A stretch of 64,000 nucleotides of DNA, from positions 186,001 to 250,000 of the forward strand of contig NZ_CP011505.1 in NCBI RefSeq assembly GCF_001028665.1, read 5' to 3'. Positions 44,105 through 54,400 of this stretch are shown here, one piece after another. The translations under genes were made by a program, and so were the position numbers. Numbering within the stretch: the stretch's first letter is position 1; each line of letters starts with the position of its first letter. Below the pieces are notes generated by a model. That model saw only the letters and a list, made by a program, of their open reading frames with translations, did no database searches and was not told the origin of the DNA. Origin of the DNA: Burkholderia pyrrocinia (GTDB lineage: Bacteria; Pseudomonadota; Gammaproteobacteria; Burkholderiales; Burkholderiaceae).

Positions 44105-45006
44105 GGCCTTGCCGCAGCCTTCGCTTCCAGCATTTTCACGAGCAGACAGAGCGTCTGATTGACCGGTGTGCCGATGCCTGCGGCAAGGCCGCGCCGAACG
44201 ACCGCGCCGTTCAGATGGTCGATTTCGCTGCGTTTGCCCCGCGCCAGATCCTGCGCTGTCGACGAATACTGCCCCGGCGGAATCGTCGCTTCGATTTGCT
44301 CGACGATTCGTGCGGGCGGGTCGGCGAAGTGGACACCCTCGGCGGCAGCAACGGCGATGCACTCGGCGACGACTGCGCACATGGTTTCGCTCAGTGCGGC
44401 GCGATGCGGCATCTCGCCCAACGGCAGTTGCACGATAGCCGAAACCGCGTTGTAGGCGCAGTTCAGGATGAACTTCTGCCAGAGCGTCGCGCGTACGTCG
44501 TCGGCGATCCGGGTGGGAATGCCCGCCGCACGCAGGACGCCCGCGAGCGGTTCGCTGGGCGGCGCTGCTTCGATCGCGAGATCGCCGCGGCCGTGATGCA
44601 ACAGATGCCCCGGGCCGGCCATCTCGCTGGCGACATACACGGCTGCGCAAATGACGGGTTGCGAAATCTCGGCACGCAAGAGCGCGGCGTTGTCGACTCC
44701 GTTTTGCAGACTGACCACGGCGGCGTCCGGTGCGAGGATGCGGCCTAGCTTGCGCGCCGCTTCGGCGGTGTCGCCCGATTTCACGCACACCAGGACTACA
44801 TCGACCGATTTGGCCGCCTCGATATCGGTCGACGCGTTGGCGGGCACGCGCTTGTCGAACGCGCGCGTCTGGAGGCGCAATCCGTTATCGCGAATCGCGT
44901 CCACGTGCAACGGCCGGCCAACGAAGACGACATCGTGGCCGTGCAGCGCCAGCATGCCGCCGAAGTAGCAGCCAACCGCGCCGGCGCCCAAAACTGCAAA
45001 CCGCAT
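44101..45006 (-). CDS. 2-dehydropantoate 2-reductase family (ApbA/PanE-like)
   Basis: A 301-residue NADPH-dependent reductase. The Rossmann NADP loop is RFAVLGAGAVGCYFGGMLAL at the N terminus, and the catalytic Lys is in LWQKFILNCAYNAVSAI (about residue 180) followed by the C-terminal helical dimerisation domain with EIDHLNGAVVRRG. PanE makes pantoate for coenzyme A, but Burkholderia genomes carry several paralogues, and this one is not near other pan genes, so a different 2-keto-acid substrate is possible. The ATG at 45006 is chosen because the Rossmann motif begins immediately. Confidence 0.88.
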   Translation of the reverse strand: MRFAVLGAGAVGCYFGGMLALHGHDVVFVGRPLHVDAIRDNGLRLQTRAFDKRVPANASTDIEAAKSVDVVLVCVKSGDTAEAARKLGRILAPDAAVVSLQNGVDNAALLRAEISQPVICAAVYVASEMAGPGHLLHHGRGDLAIEAAPPSEPLAGVLRAAGIPTRIADDVRATLWQKFILNCAYNAVSAIVQLPLGEMPHRAALSETMCAVVAECIAVAAAEGVHFADPPARIVEQIEATIPPGQYSSTAQDLARGKRSEIDHLNGAVVRRGLAAGIGTPVNQTLCLLVKMLEAKAAARP

Positions 45007-45451
45007 GATTGCTCCAAGGGAACCCGTGAACACTTCACGCATGCACAAAGTGCACGCGCAAGACCGGCCCGTCGGGCCGTCCATCCACATTGAACACGCA
45101 AGTGCCGCTGTTTATTCCCGAAGTTGCGGAAGGTTGTCGCGCACGGTCCGGTGAATGAACCGGCTCCCATAACCGGCACGCGTCGTCAACGCGCTCGCCG
45201 CTTCGACCCCATCACCCGGGCATACCGACGGCCCGCCGCTGCCCCGATCCGGCCAAACCCCTATCCGGCGGGCCGTTACCGGCCGCGCCCGCGCATCGCG
45301 TGGCCGATTTTGTCACCATGTGGGCCGGATATGACAACGGGAATCGGCCCTCGCGGCATTACGATGGGTCACGTCGTCGCCCGGGTCTGGCCGATTTTGC
45401 CGTACCGGCCCGGTAGCGCGCCTCATTCACCGCCTGATTGGAACATCAACC
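45007..45451. promoter_or_regulatory. 445-bp divergent region before the beta-oxidation operon
   Basis: No gene. It contains a lone copy of the 13-bp repeat (CGGCTCCCATAAC, 45161), and two copies of a TGGCCGATTTTG element (45301 and 45390) reading towards the operon. It should hold the operon promoter and possibly a fatty-acid-responsive operator. Confidence 0.4.
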
Positions 45452-47242
45452 ATGAGCTATAACGCCCCCGTCAAGGACATGCTGTTCGTGCTGAAGGAAC
45501 TCGCGGGCATCGACGCCGTTGCGCAGTTGCCGGGTTTCGAGGATGCCGGTTACGACACGGCGCAGGCCGTGCTCGACGAGTCCGCGAAGTTCTGCGGCGA
45601 GGTGCTGGCGCCGCTGAACGTCGAAGGCGACCGCAACCCGAGCAGCTGGAAGGACGGTGTCGTGACCGCGACGCCGGGCTTCGGCGACGCGTTCCGCCAG
45701 TTCGTCGAAGGCGGCTGGCAGGGGCTGCAGCATCCGGCCGAGTACGACGGCCAGGGGCTGCCGAAGCTGATCGCGACGCCGTGCATCGAGATGCTGAACG
45801 CGTCGAACCTGTCGTTCGCGCTGTGCCCGCTGCTGACCGACGGCGCGATCGAGGCGCTGCTGACGGCCGGCACCGACGAGCAGAAGCAGCGCTACGTGCC
45901 GAAGCTGATCTCGGGCGAATGGACCGGCACGATGAACCTGACCGAGCCGCAGGCGGGCTCCGATCTGGCGCTGGTGCGCTCGCGCGCGGAGCCGCAGGGC
46001 GACGGCACGTACAAGGTGTTCGGCACGAAGATCTTCATCACGTGGGGCGAGCACGACATGGCGGACAACATCGTCCACCTGGTGCTGGCCCGCACGCCGA
46101 ATGCGCCGGAAGGCGTGAAGGGCATCTCGCTGTTCATCGTGCCGAAGTTCATGGTCAACGACGACGGCTCGCTGGGCGCGCGCAACGACGTGCACTGCGT
46201 GTCGATCGAGCACAAGCTCGGGATCAAGGCGAGCCCGACGGCGGTGCTGCAATACGGCGACCACGGCGGCGCGATCGGCTACCTGATCGGCGAAGAGAAC
46301 CGCGGCCTCGAATACATGTTCATCATGATGAACGCGGCGCGCTTCGGCGTCGGGATGCAGGGGATCGGCGTGGCCGACCGCGCGTACCAGAAGGCGGCGG
46401 AATTCGCGAAGGAACGCGTGCAGAGCCGCCCGGTGGACGGCTCGGCCAAGCAGTCGGTGACGATCATCCATCACCCGGACGTGCGCCGGATGCTCGGCAC
46501 GATGCGTGCGCTGACCGAAGGCGCGCGGGCGCTGGCCTATGTGGCCGCCGCGCACAGCGACATTGCCCACCGCCATTCGGACGAGGCGACGCGTGGCCGT
46601 CATCAGGCAATCTACGAGTATCTGGTGCCGGTCGTGAAGGGCTGGAGCACGGAGATGGTGAACGACGTGGCGAGCCTGGGCGTGCAGGTGCACGGCGGGA
46701 TGGGCTTCATCGAGGAGACGGGCGCGGCGCAGTACTACCGCGATGCGCGGATCCTGGCGATCTACGAAGGGACGACGGCGATCCAGGCGAACGACCTGGT
46801 CGGCCGCAAGACGATGCGCGACGGCGGCGCGGTGGCGAAGGCGCTGATCGCGGAGATCGGCGAGACGGTGGCGGCGCTGGGCCGGCTGGATGGCGCGGCG
46901 GCCGCGTCGATGAAGGCGCAGCTGGAACAGGGGGCGCGCGCGCTGTCGTCGGTGGTGGATTACGTGGTGGCGAACGTGAAGCAGGACCCGAACGCGGTGT
47001 TCGCGGGCAGCGTGCCGTACCTGAAGCTGGCGGGCGTGGTGCTGTGCGGGTGGCAGATGGCGCGCGCGCTGGTGGCCGCGCAGGCGAACCGCGCGAGCGA
47101 TCCGGCGTTCTTCGACGCGAAGATCGCGATTGCGCAATGCTATGCGGAGCACATTCTCGTGCAGGCGGGTGCGCTGGAAGCGTCGATCGTCGGCGCGAAG
47201 GGCAACGAGAGCGTGCTCGCGTTGACGGAAGACCAGTTCTGA
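45452..47242 (+). CDS. Acyl-CoA dehydrogenase with C-terminal extension
   Basis: A 596-residue FAD acyl-CoA dehydrogenase, catalysing the first step of beta-oxidation. Beyond the standard ~380-residue domain it has a ~150-residue C-terminal extension of the FadE12/DUF-type seen in Burkholderia and Pseudomonas. The FAD/substrate motif is TMNLTEPQAGSDLALVRSRA (about 158-177) and the catalytic Glu lies in LAIYEGTTAIQANDLV (about 433-448). It starts a four-gene operon with ETF-QO, thiolase and hydroxyacyl-CoA dehydrogenase, so its electrons pass to ETF and then to the next gene product. Confidence 0.92.
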   Translation: MSYNAPVKDMLFVLKELAGIDAVAQLPGFEDAGYDTAQAVLDESAKFCGEVLAPLNVEGDRNPSSWKDGVVTATPGFGDAFRQFVEGGWQGLQHPAEYDGQGLPKLIATPCIEMLNASNLSFALCPLLTDGAIEALLTAGTDEQKQRYVPKLISGEWTGTMNLTEPQAGSDLALVRSRAEPQGDGTYKVFGTKIFITWGEHDMADNIVHLVLARTPNAPEGVKGISLFIVPKFMVNDDGSLGARNDVHCVSIEHKLGIKASPTAVLQYGDHGGAIGYLIGEENRGLEYMFIMMNAARFGVGMQGIGVADRAYQKAAEFAKERVQSRPVDGSAKQSVTIIHHPDVRRMLGTMRALTEGARALAYVAAAHSDIAHRHSDEATRGRHQAIYEYLVPVVKGWSTEMVNDVASLGVQVHGGMGFIEETGAAQYYRDARILAIYEGTTAIQANDLVGRKTMRDGGAVAKALIAEIGETVAALGRLDGAAAASMKAQLEQGARALSSVVDYVVANVKQDPNAVFAGSVPYLKLAGVVLCGWQMARALVAAQANRASDPAFFDAKIAIAQCYAEHILVQAGALEASIVGAKGNESVLALTEDQF

Positions 47243-47278
47243 CCGATTGACGGTCGGGACGCAGGAGGAGACAGGATT

Positions 47279-48952
47279 TTGACCACACAGGACTTGCTCG
47301 CGCAATACGGCCCGCGCGAATCGATGGAATACGACGTCGTGATCGTCGGCGGCGGCCCCGCCGGGCTGTCGGCGGCGATCCGGCTCAAGCAGCTGGCCGC
47401 CGAGAAAGGCACCGAGATCGGCGTGTGCGTGCTCGAGAAGGGTTCCGAGATCGGCGCGCACATCCTGTCGGGCGCGGTGATGGACCCGCGCGCGATCACC
47501 GAGCTGTTCCCCGACTGGAAGGAACAGGGCGCACCGCTCACCGTCGAGGTGACGGAAGACCGCTTCCTGTTCCTGTCCGAAAAGAGTGCGGTGACCACGC
47601 CGAACTGGGCGTTGCCCGAGAACTTCAAGAACCACGGCAACTACGTGATCTCGCTGGGCAACGTTACGCGCTGGCTGGGCACGCAGGCGGAAGCGCTCGG
47701 CGTCGAGATCTTCCCGGGCTTCCCGGCTGCCGAGATTCTCTATAACGACGACGGCTCGGTGAAGGGCGTCGCGACCGGCAACATGGGCGTGGGCAAGGAC
47801 GGCGAGCCGACCGAGAACTTCCAGCTCGGCATGGAGCTGCACGCGAAGTACACGCTGTTCGCGGAAGGCTGCCGCGGCCACCTCGGCCGCCAGCTGATCT
47901 CGAAGTTCAAGCTTGACGCGAACGCCGATCCGCAGGCGTACGGGATCGGCATCAAGGAACTGTGGGAAATCGATCCCGCGAAGCACAAGCCGGGCCTCGT
48001 GATCCACACGGCCGGCTGGCCGCTGAAGTCGGATACCTACGGCGGCTCGTTCCTGTATCACATGGACAACAACCAGGTCGTGGTCGGCTTCGTGGTTGGC
48101 CTCGGCTACACGAACCCGTACCTGTCGCCGTTCGAGGAATTCCAGCGCTACAAGACGCATCCGTCGATCCGCGCGTTCCTGGAAGGCGGCAAGCGCGTGT
48201 CGTACGGTGCGCGTGCGATCACCGCGGGCGGGCTGCTATCGCTGCCGAAGACGGTGTTCCCGGGCGGCGCGCTGATCGGCGACGACGCGGGTTTCCTGAA
48301 CGCATCGCGGATCAAGGGCAGCCACGCGGCGATCAAGACCGGCATGCTGGCGGCCGACGCCGCGTTCGACGCGGTGCAGGCCGGCCGTCAAAGCGATGAA
48401 CTCAACGCGTACCCGGACGCCTTCAAGCAGTCGTGGCTGTACACGGAGCTGTACCGCGCGCGCAACTTCAAGCAGTGGATGGCCAAGGGGCTGTATCTCG
48501 GCACGCTGATGGTCGGGCTCGAGCAGAAGGTGATGGGCGGCAACGTGCCGTGGACGCTGCATCACCGGCACGCGGACCACGAGATGCTGAAGCCGGCGTC
48601 GCAGTGCGAGCCGATCGAGTATCCGAAGCCGGACGGCAAGCTGACGTTCGACCGGCTGTCGTCGGTGTTCATCTCGAACACGAACCACGAGGAGAACCAG
48701 CCGGCGCACCTGACATTGAAGGATGCGAACGTGCCGGTGAACGTGAACCTGCGCACGTACGCGGGGCCGGAGGGGCGCTTCTGCCCGGCGGCGGTGTACG
48801 AGTTCGTGAAGAACGACGACGGCAGCGATCGGCTGGTGATCAACGCGCAGAACTGCGTGCACTGCAAGACCTGCGACATCAAGGACCCGACGCAGAACAT
48901 CGTGTGGGTCACGCCGGAAGGTGGCGGCGGGCCGAATTACCCGAACATGTAA
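47279..48952 (+). CDS. Electron-transfer flavoprotein-ubiquinone oxidoreductase
   Basis: A 557-residue membrane-associated FAD/4Fe-4S enzyme passing electrons from reduced ETF to ubiquinone. The FAD site is VVIVGGGPAGLSAAIRLKQL near the N terminus. The 4Fe-4S cysteines are Cys502, Cys526, Cys529 and Cys532 (FCPAAVYEF and NCVHCKTCD). The GGGGPNYPNM C terminus is typical. The start is a TTG at 47279 behind AGGAGGAG. It lies 36 bp after the acyl-CoA dehydrogenase, which supplies its electrons through ETF. Confidence 0.95.
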   Translation: MTTQDLLAQYGPRESMEYDVVIVGGGPAGLSAAIRLKQLAAEKGTEIGVCVLEKGSEIGAHILSGAVMDPRAITELFPDWKEQGAPLTVEVTEDRFLFLSEKSAVTTPNWALPENFKNHGNYVISLGNVTRWLGTQAEALGVEIFPGFPAAEILYNDDGSVKGVATGNMGVGKDGEPTENFQLGMELHAKYTLFAEGCRGHLGRQLISKFKLDANADPQAYGIGIKELWEIDPAKHKPGLVIHTAGWPLKSDTYGGSFLYHMDNNQVVVGFVVGLGYTNPYLSPFEEFQRYKTHPSIRAFLEGGKRVSYGARAITAGGLLSLPKTVFPGGALIGDDAGFLNASRIKGSHAAIKTGMLAADAAFDAVQAGRQSDELNAYPDAFKQSWLYTELYRARNFKQWMAKGLYLGTLMVGLEQKVMGGNVPWTLHHRHADHEMLKPASQCEPIEYPKPDGKLTFDRLSSVFISNTNHEENQPAHLTLKDANVPVNVNLRTYAGPEGRFCPAAVYEFVKNDDGSDRLVINAQNCVHCKTCDIKDPTQNIVWVTPEGGGGPNYPNM

Positions 48953-48994
48953 CGCATCAACGCGCATGCGTGCGCGAACGAACCGGAGCAGACG

Positions 48995-50188
48995 ATGAGC
49001 AATGCAGCGAAAGAAGTCGTGGTGGTGAGCGGTGTCCGTACCGCGATCGGTGATTTCGGCGGCAGCCTGAAGGATTTCTCGCCGACCGACCTCGGTGCGA
49101 AGGTCGTGCGCGAGGTGCTGTCGCGCGCGAACGTGCCGGGCGATGCGGTCGGGCATGTCGTGTTCGGCCACGTCGTGAACACGGAACCGAAGGACATGTA
49201 TCTCGCGCGCGTCGCGGCGATCGACGGCGGCGTTGCGCAGCACGCGCCGGCGCTGACCGTGAACCGCCTGTGCGGCTCGGGCCTGCAGGCGATCGTGTCG
49301 GCCGCGCAGACGATCATGCTCGGCGATGCCGACGTCGCGATCGGCGGCGGCTCGGAGAACATGAGCCGCGCGCCGTACACCGTGCCGGCCGCGCGCTTCG
49401 GCCAGCGCATGGGCGACGGCAAGCTCGTCGACATGATGCTCGGCGCGCTGCACGACCCGTTCCAGACGATCCACATGGGCGTGACGGCCGAGAACGTCGC
49501 ACGCAAGTACGACATCTCGCGCGACGCGCAGGACGCGCTTGCGCTCGAATCGCATCGTCGCGCGGCGCGCGCGATCGCGGAAGGGCGCTTCAAGGACCAG
49601 ATCCTGCCGATCTCGATCCGCACGAAGAAGGGCGAGGTCGCGTTCGACACCGACGAGCACGTGCGTCACGATGCGAGCGCGGACGATTTCACGAAGCTGC
49701 GCCCGGTGTTCGCGAAGGAGAATGGCACGGTGACGGCCGGTAACGCTTCGGGCATCAACGATGCGGCCGCGGCCGTGCTGATGATGAGCGCGGACGCCGC
49801 GCGTGCGCAAGGCGTGAAGCCGCTCGCGCGCCTCGTCGCGTATGCGCACGCGGGCGTCGATCCGGCGTACATGGGTATCGGCCCGGTACCGGCCACGCAG
49901 AAGGCGCTCGAACGCGCGGGCCTGAAGATCAGCGATCTCGACGTGATCGAGGCGAACGAGGCGTTCGCCGCGCAGGCCTGCGCGGTCACGCAGGAACTCG
50001 GCCTCGATCCCGCGAAGGTCAACCCGAACGGGTCGGGCATCTCGCTCGGTCACCCGATCGGCGCGACCGGTGCGCTGATCACGGTCAAGGCGCTGTATGA
50101 GCTGAAGCGCATCGGCGGGCGTTACGCGCTCGTGACGATGTGTATCGGCGGCGGCCAGGGGATTGCTGCGATCTTCGAGAACATCTGA
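48995..50188 (+). CDS. bktB: Acetyl-CoA acyltransferase / beta-ketothiolase
   Basis: A 397-residue thiolase. The acyl-accepting Cys93 is in [12 protein letters not shown], His353 in [11 protein letters not shown], and the second catalytic Cys383 in MCIGGGQG. Length and sequence style match BktB-type thiolases that condense or cleave C4-C5 and longer beta-ketoacyl-CoA. It follows ETF-QO by 42 bp and precedes hydroxyacyl-CoA dehydrogenase by 38 bp, so it completes the beta-oxidation cycle of this operon. The exact chain-length preference cannot be read from sequence. Confidence 0.92.
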   Translation: MSNAAKEVVVVSGVRTAIGDFGGSLKDFSPTDLGAKVVREVLSRANVPGDAVGHVVFGHVVNTEPKDMYLARVAAIDGGVAQHAPALTVNRLCGSGLQAIVSAAQTIMLGDADVAIGGGSENMSRAPYTVPAARFGQRMGDGKLVDMMLGALHDPFQTIHMGVTAENVARKYDISRDAQDALALESHRRAARAIAEGRFKDQILPISIRTKKGEVAFDTDEHVRHDASADDFTKLRPVFAKENGTVTAGNASGINDAAAAVLMMSADAARAQGVKPLARLVAYAHAGVDPAYMGIGPVPATQKALERAGLKISDLDVIEANEAFAAQACAVTQELGLDPAKVNPNGSGISLGHPIGATGALITVKALYELKRIGGRYALVTMCIGGGQGIAAIFENI

Positions 50189-50226
50189 TAATCGGACACT
50201 CAGCACCCGAACACACAGGAAATTTC

Positions 50227-51081
50227 ATGGCCATCGAAATCGTCGGCGTCGTGGGCGCCGGAACCATGGGCAACGGCATTGCGCAGACCGCCGCCGTTGC
50301 GGGACTCAACGTCGTGATGATCGACGTCAGCGATGCCGCGCTCGACAAGGGCATCGCGACGCTGAAGGGCAGCCTCGAGCGGCTCGTGTCGAAGGACAAG
50401 CTCGACGCGGCAGCACGCGACGCGGCGCTGGCGCGCATCACGACGTCGACCGACTACGCGAAGCTCGCGTCGGCCGACATCGTGATCGAAGCCGCGACCG
50501 AGAACGTCGAGCTGAAGGGCCGCATCCTGAAGCAGATCGAGGCCGTCGCACGGCCGGACGCGATCATCGCGACCAACACGTCGTCGATCTCGATCACCGC
50601 GCTCGCGGCGCCGCTCGCCGATCCGTCGCGTTTCGTCGGCATGCACTTCTTCAACCCGGTGCCGTTGATGCCGCTCGTGGAGATCATCCGCGGGCTGCAG
50701 ACGAGCGACGCGACTGCGTCGGCCGTGCGCGAACTGACCGAGCGTTTCGACAAGTCGCCGATCGGCGTGCGCAATTCGCCGGGCTTCGTCGTGAACCGGA
50801 TCCTCGTGCCGATGATCAACGAGGCGTTCTTCGTGCTGGCCGAAGGCATCGCGTCGGCCGAGGAGATCGACGCGGGGATGAAGCTCGGCGCGAACCACCC
50901 GATCGGGCCGCTCGCGCTGGCCGACCTCGTCGGCCTCGACGTGTGCCTCGCGGTGATGGACGTGTTCGTGAAGGACTTCGGCGATCCCAAGTATCGTGCG
51001 TGCCCGCTGCTGCGCGAGATGGTGTCCGCAGGGCGGCTCGGGCGCAAGACGGGGCGCGGGGTGTACGACTACAGCGCGTGA
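50227..51081 (+). CDS. hbd: 3-hydroxybutyryl-CoA dehydrogenase
   Basis: A 284-residue NAD-dependent dehydrogenase of short 3-hydroxyacyl-CoAs. The Rossmann loop is [14 protein letters not shown] (7-20). The catalytic His140 is in [16 protein letters not shown], and the C-terminal domain contains [13 protein letters not shown] and the KTGRGVYDY ending. Single-domain length is normal. The ATG at 50227 is used because the Rossmann motif follows it. It is the last gene of the operon; a strong terminator follows. Confidence 0.93.
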   Translation: MAIEIVGVVGAGTMGNGIAQTAAVAGLNVVMIDVSDAALDKGIATLKGSLERLVSKDKLDAAARDAALARITTSTDYAKLASADIVIEAATENVELKGRILKQIEAVARPDAIIATNTSSISITALAAPLADPSRFVGMHFFNPVPLMPLVEIIRGLQTSDATASAVRELTERFDKSPIGVRNSPGFVVNRILVPMINEAFFVLAEGIASAEEIDAGMKLGANHPIGPLALADLVGLDVCLAVMDVFVKDFGDPKYRACPLLREMVSAGRLGRKTGRGVYDYSA

Positions 51082-51416
51082 TGCGAGCGTCGGGCGCGGG
51101 TGGCGTGTACGCTGCCGCGTGAATCCGGCGACGGCATGAAGCCGGCGTGAAGGCCGGTTTGGCACCGCACCCCGGAGGCCGGATCTCGATCCGGCCTCCG
51201 GGGTGTTTTTTCGAATGAAATATTCGCGTCCGTTATTCGCCGAAGATCAACCGCTATGGGTTGGTGCCCGTCGCCCATACCGGTACGTGCGGTTCGCAAA
51301 CCACGAGGCTCGATAAACTGCAACGCCATGGGTGACCGCCATTCGTCGTAAGGCTTCAATGGGTGCGGCACCGGGCGCCATCGAGGCGCCCGGTGCCGAT
51401 CCGACGCACGCGCCGA
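51082..51416. other. 335-bp region between convergent operon and fusion gene
   Basis: It contains the intrinsic terminator of the beta-oxidation operon (51168-51211). Apart from that I see no gene or further signal; the fusion gene ends at 51417 on the other strand. Confidence 0.6.
51168..51211 (+). terminator. Strong intrinsic terminator of the beta-oxidation operon
   Basis: A perfect 18-bp stem, CACCCCGGAGGCCGGATC with its exact complement, around a TC turn (an effective 4-base loop), followed by six T residues. It lies 87 bp after the dehydrogenase stop. Its symmetry would also slow leftward transcription from the fusion gene. Confidence 0.93.
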
Positions 51417-54400
51417 TCAGGTCTGGATCGTGTTCATCACGTTGGCCGGCGTGATGAGATCGAACACCACGGTTTCGGGAATCGCGGTGGCGCCCGGATG
51501 TGCGTTCAGATAGTTCGCCGTATCCCTCGCCTGCCGCGCGCCGATCGCCTCGCCGATCTTCACGACATCCCGGTAGTACTCGAACACGGCGTCCCGCAGC
51601 TGCGGGTCGACGAAACCGTAGCTGTCCTGCAGGAAGTCGATCGAGGGCTCCAGCACGCCGCGCCCCGTCACCGTTTCGGGGTAGGGGCCCTGGCCGGTCA
51701 CCGACGCGTTGATCTGAACGTCCATGAAGTTCATGCCGCCGAGGGTCGGGTAGGTGGCCGTTTGCGACGGCAGGCAGGCCAGCACGTCGGCCGGCGTCCA
51801 CCGCGAGGACAGCTTGCCCGCCGGCAACGGGTACATCAGCGTCGATGCGTTGGGCACGAACGCTGCATGGTTGTACGCGCCATCGTTGACCACCGTGTGC
51901 TGCACCGAGAACTGCCAGATGAACATCGTGAGCACGTCGCGCAGCGTCGCGACGGTCTTGACCTCGGCCGGGAAGCGATGGGCGAACGTCGCATTGTCGA
52001 CGAAGTTGAATGCGGGAATCAGTTTGTCGAAAAAGCGCTGAAGCTGGATGTCCGCCGCGATCGCCGGATCGCCGTCCGGATACCGAATCGCGATGAACTT
52101 GCCGACGAACCGGAAGATCGCGTCGTACCAAAGGCCGGCGTCATGAACGTACGCGTAGGAGAACGGCGTCTGCTCGACGCCGCGCCGCTTCGTATCGGCC
52201 GGAAGGGCCTGCTCCAGGAAGCGAAAGCGATCGTTGTCGTAGTACATCTTGTCCTGCAGCTGATAGTTGCCGATCCGCCCGCACGAGAAGATCAGGTCGT
52301 AGACGAAGCCGATGTTGTACACGCCGGGTGCGCCGTTGGCCTCGCGGGTCGCCGGGAAGGACTCGGCATACGGGTCGTAGGCACGGTTGTAGATGGTCTG
52401 CTGGAATTCCACGGTCTTCACCACGTGCGGCCGCAGCAGCTTGAACACGGGGTGCTGCTGGAACGGCTCCGCGGAATGGGGCAGCGTGTCCGGGTTGAAG
52501 ACCTCCTCCGAGAACAGCGCGATCGACACCATCGCGCAGATCTGGTGCGTCAGCAACTGATGAAAGCCCACGTCGTGCAGCGTCTGGCCCGCGCAGTTGG
52601 TCTGCATCTTGGCCAGCAGCCACGCATTCTCCGCATTGACCATGTCCGGAGTGAACAGCTCGCCGCCCGGTTCGAGCTGGATGCCGACCGGCATCAGCTC
52701 GTGATGGTGGTTCACGGTGAAGAAGACGAGTGGCTTGGCGAGGTAGTAGCCCACCGGCGTCACCGTGCAGGCGTCCAGGTAGTGCCGGTAGTTGGCCACG
52801 TATTGCACCGCGCCCGGCCGGCCGAGACGCGCCGCGTCGACAATGCCGGCTTCCGAAACCAGCCGGTCGAAGTCCGCCGTCGACACCTTCTCGAGCAACG
52901 TCGGCATGAAGCCCGCGAGCTGCTGCCGGGCAAACTCGTCGTCGCTCTTCAGCCAGAATTTCGGCGCGGGGATCGTCTGGAAATTGTTGCCGTAGTAGAT
53001 GTCCTCCAGCATCTTCACCGCGTTTTCCATATCCACGGGCCTGGGCGGCAGCTTCGCGCGCCAGGCGACGTTGTCGTCCCAGGCCGAGTTCAGCATCGCC
53101 AGCACCTGCTTGTCGCGGTTGATGGCCTTCATGGATTGCGGCACCGTGTCGTAGTCCGCCACGAACGCGGGCACCTGGCCATCGAACACGTATTGCGCGT
53201 CGCCGTAGATGCTGTCGCCGCCGCCCGGCGGCTTCGACGCCGCATCGCGGTCTGCCAGGTTGTACGTGTAGGCATACGACATCTGGTTTGCCGTGGCCGG
53301 GTCGCCTTCGATATCCGGCGCCAGGAACTTGCCCCAGGTCTGCTGCATGGCCTCGATCTTTTCAGCCTCGCCCGCATGCAGAAGGATGTTCAGCACTGCG
53401 TTGTAGGCCGAATCCAGCGCCCCGACGATCCAGCCGTGATGCACCGAGCAGCACTCGCCGGCGAAGTTCAGGCAGCCGTCGAACTCGGGCGTCAGCAGCG
53501 TCGGGTAGAGCTGCTTGAACTGCCCCGGCTTGAACAGCGCGAACGCGCCGCCCCCTGCGTGCTCGTCCCAGAACCAGGTCTTGGTCGTCACGCCGTCCTC
53601 GTAGCCCGCGAAGTACTCGTAGACATCGACTTCGGGGTACAGGTATTGAATGCCCTTGAGGCATTCCGCGATGCGCTCCCGGTCGTCGAGCGCCCCCAGC
53701 TTGCGCGCATCGAGCGCCCAGCAATACACCTGCAGCACGCCCTGGTCCGCCGCATAGCCGTACGACGGATAGATGATCTGCCGGTTCGGGCGGTCGGTTG
53801 CCGCCGCGCCGTAGCCGCCCGTCTGCTCCTGGCGCTCGCCCGCGTCGGCCCAGAACTGGCGCTTGAAGGTCAGGAAGGCCTTGAACGACGCCATGTAGTT
53901 GCATTCGCGGATGGCCTGCGCCTTGTCGAAGGAGATCCCTTCCAGCAGGTTCACGTGCTTCTGGCCGTTCAGGTAGGCGCCGGTGGGCAGCGTGGTGACG
54001 ACATAGGGATAGGTTCGCTCGTGCTCGCGGCCGTCGTGCGTGCGGCGCACCTTGACCCGCATGCCGCCCTGGCCGTCGTTCAGGCTCGGGTCGTGGCGCA
54101 GGCTCGTCACCTCGTGCTGAAGGTGCACGCGCTGCTTGTAAGCGGCCCGCGACGGCTCGCCGCGCGACGCGCCTTCCGGATAGCGGGCGGTGGATGCCGG
54201 CGGCCTGGCATCCGGCGTGAGATTGGGCGGATCGTAACGGTAGGGGCCGCCCGGTTGCGGCAACATGCCGACCTGAATCTGCGCGGTGACGCCATCCTGC
54301 ACCGTGACGGCGTCCTGCAGATCGAGCACCATCCGGCACGCGTCCGGGAAGCGCTGCATCCCCTGGTCCACGGTGAGCATGTAGATCGCGTCGTCGTCCG

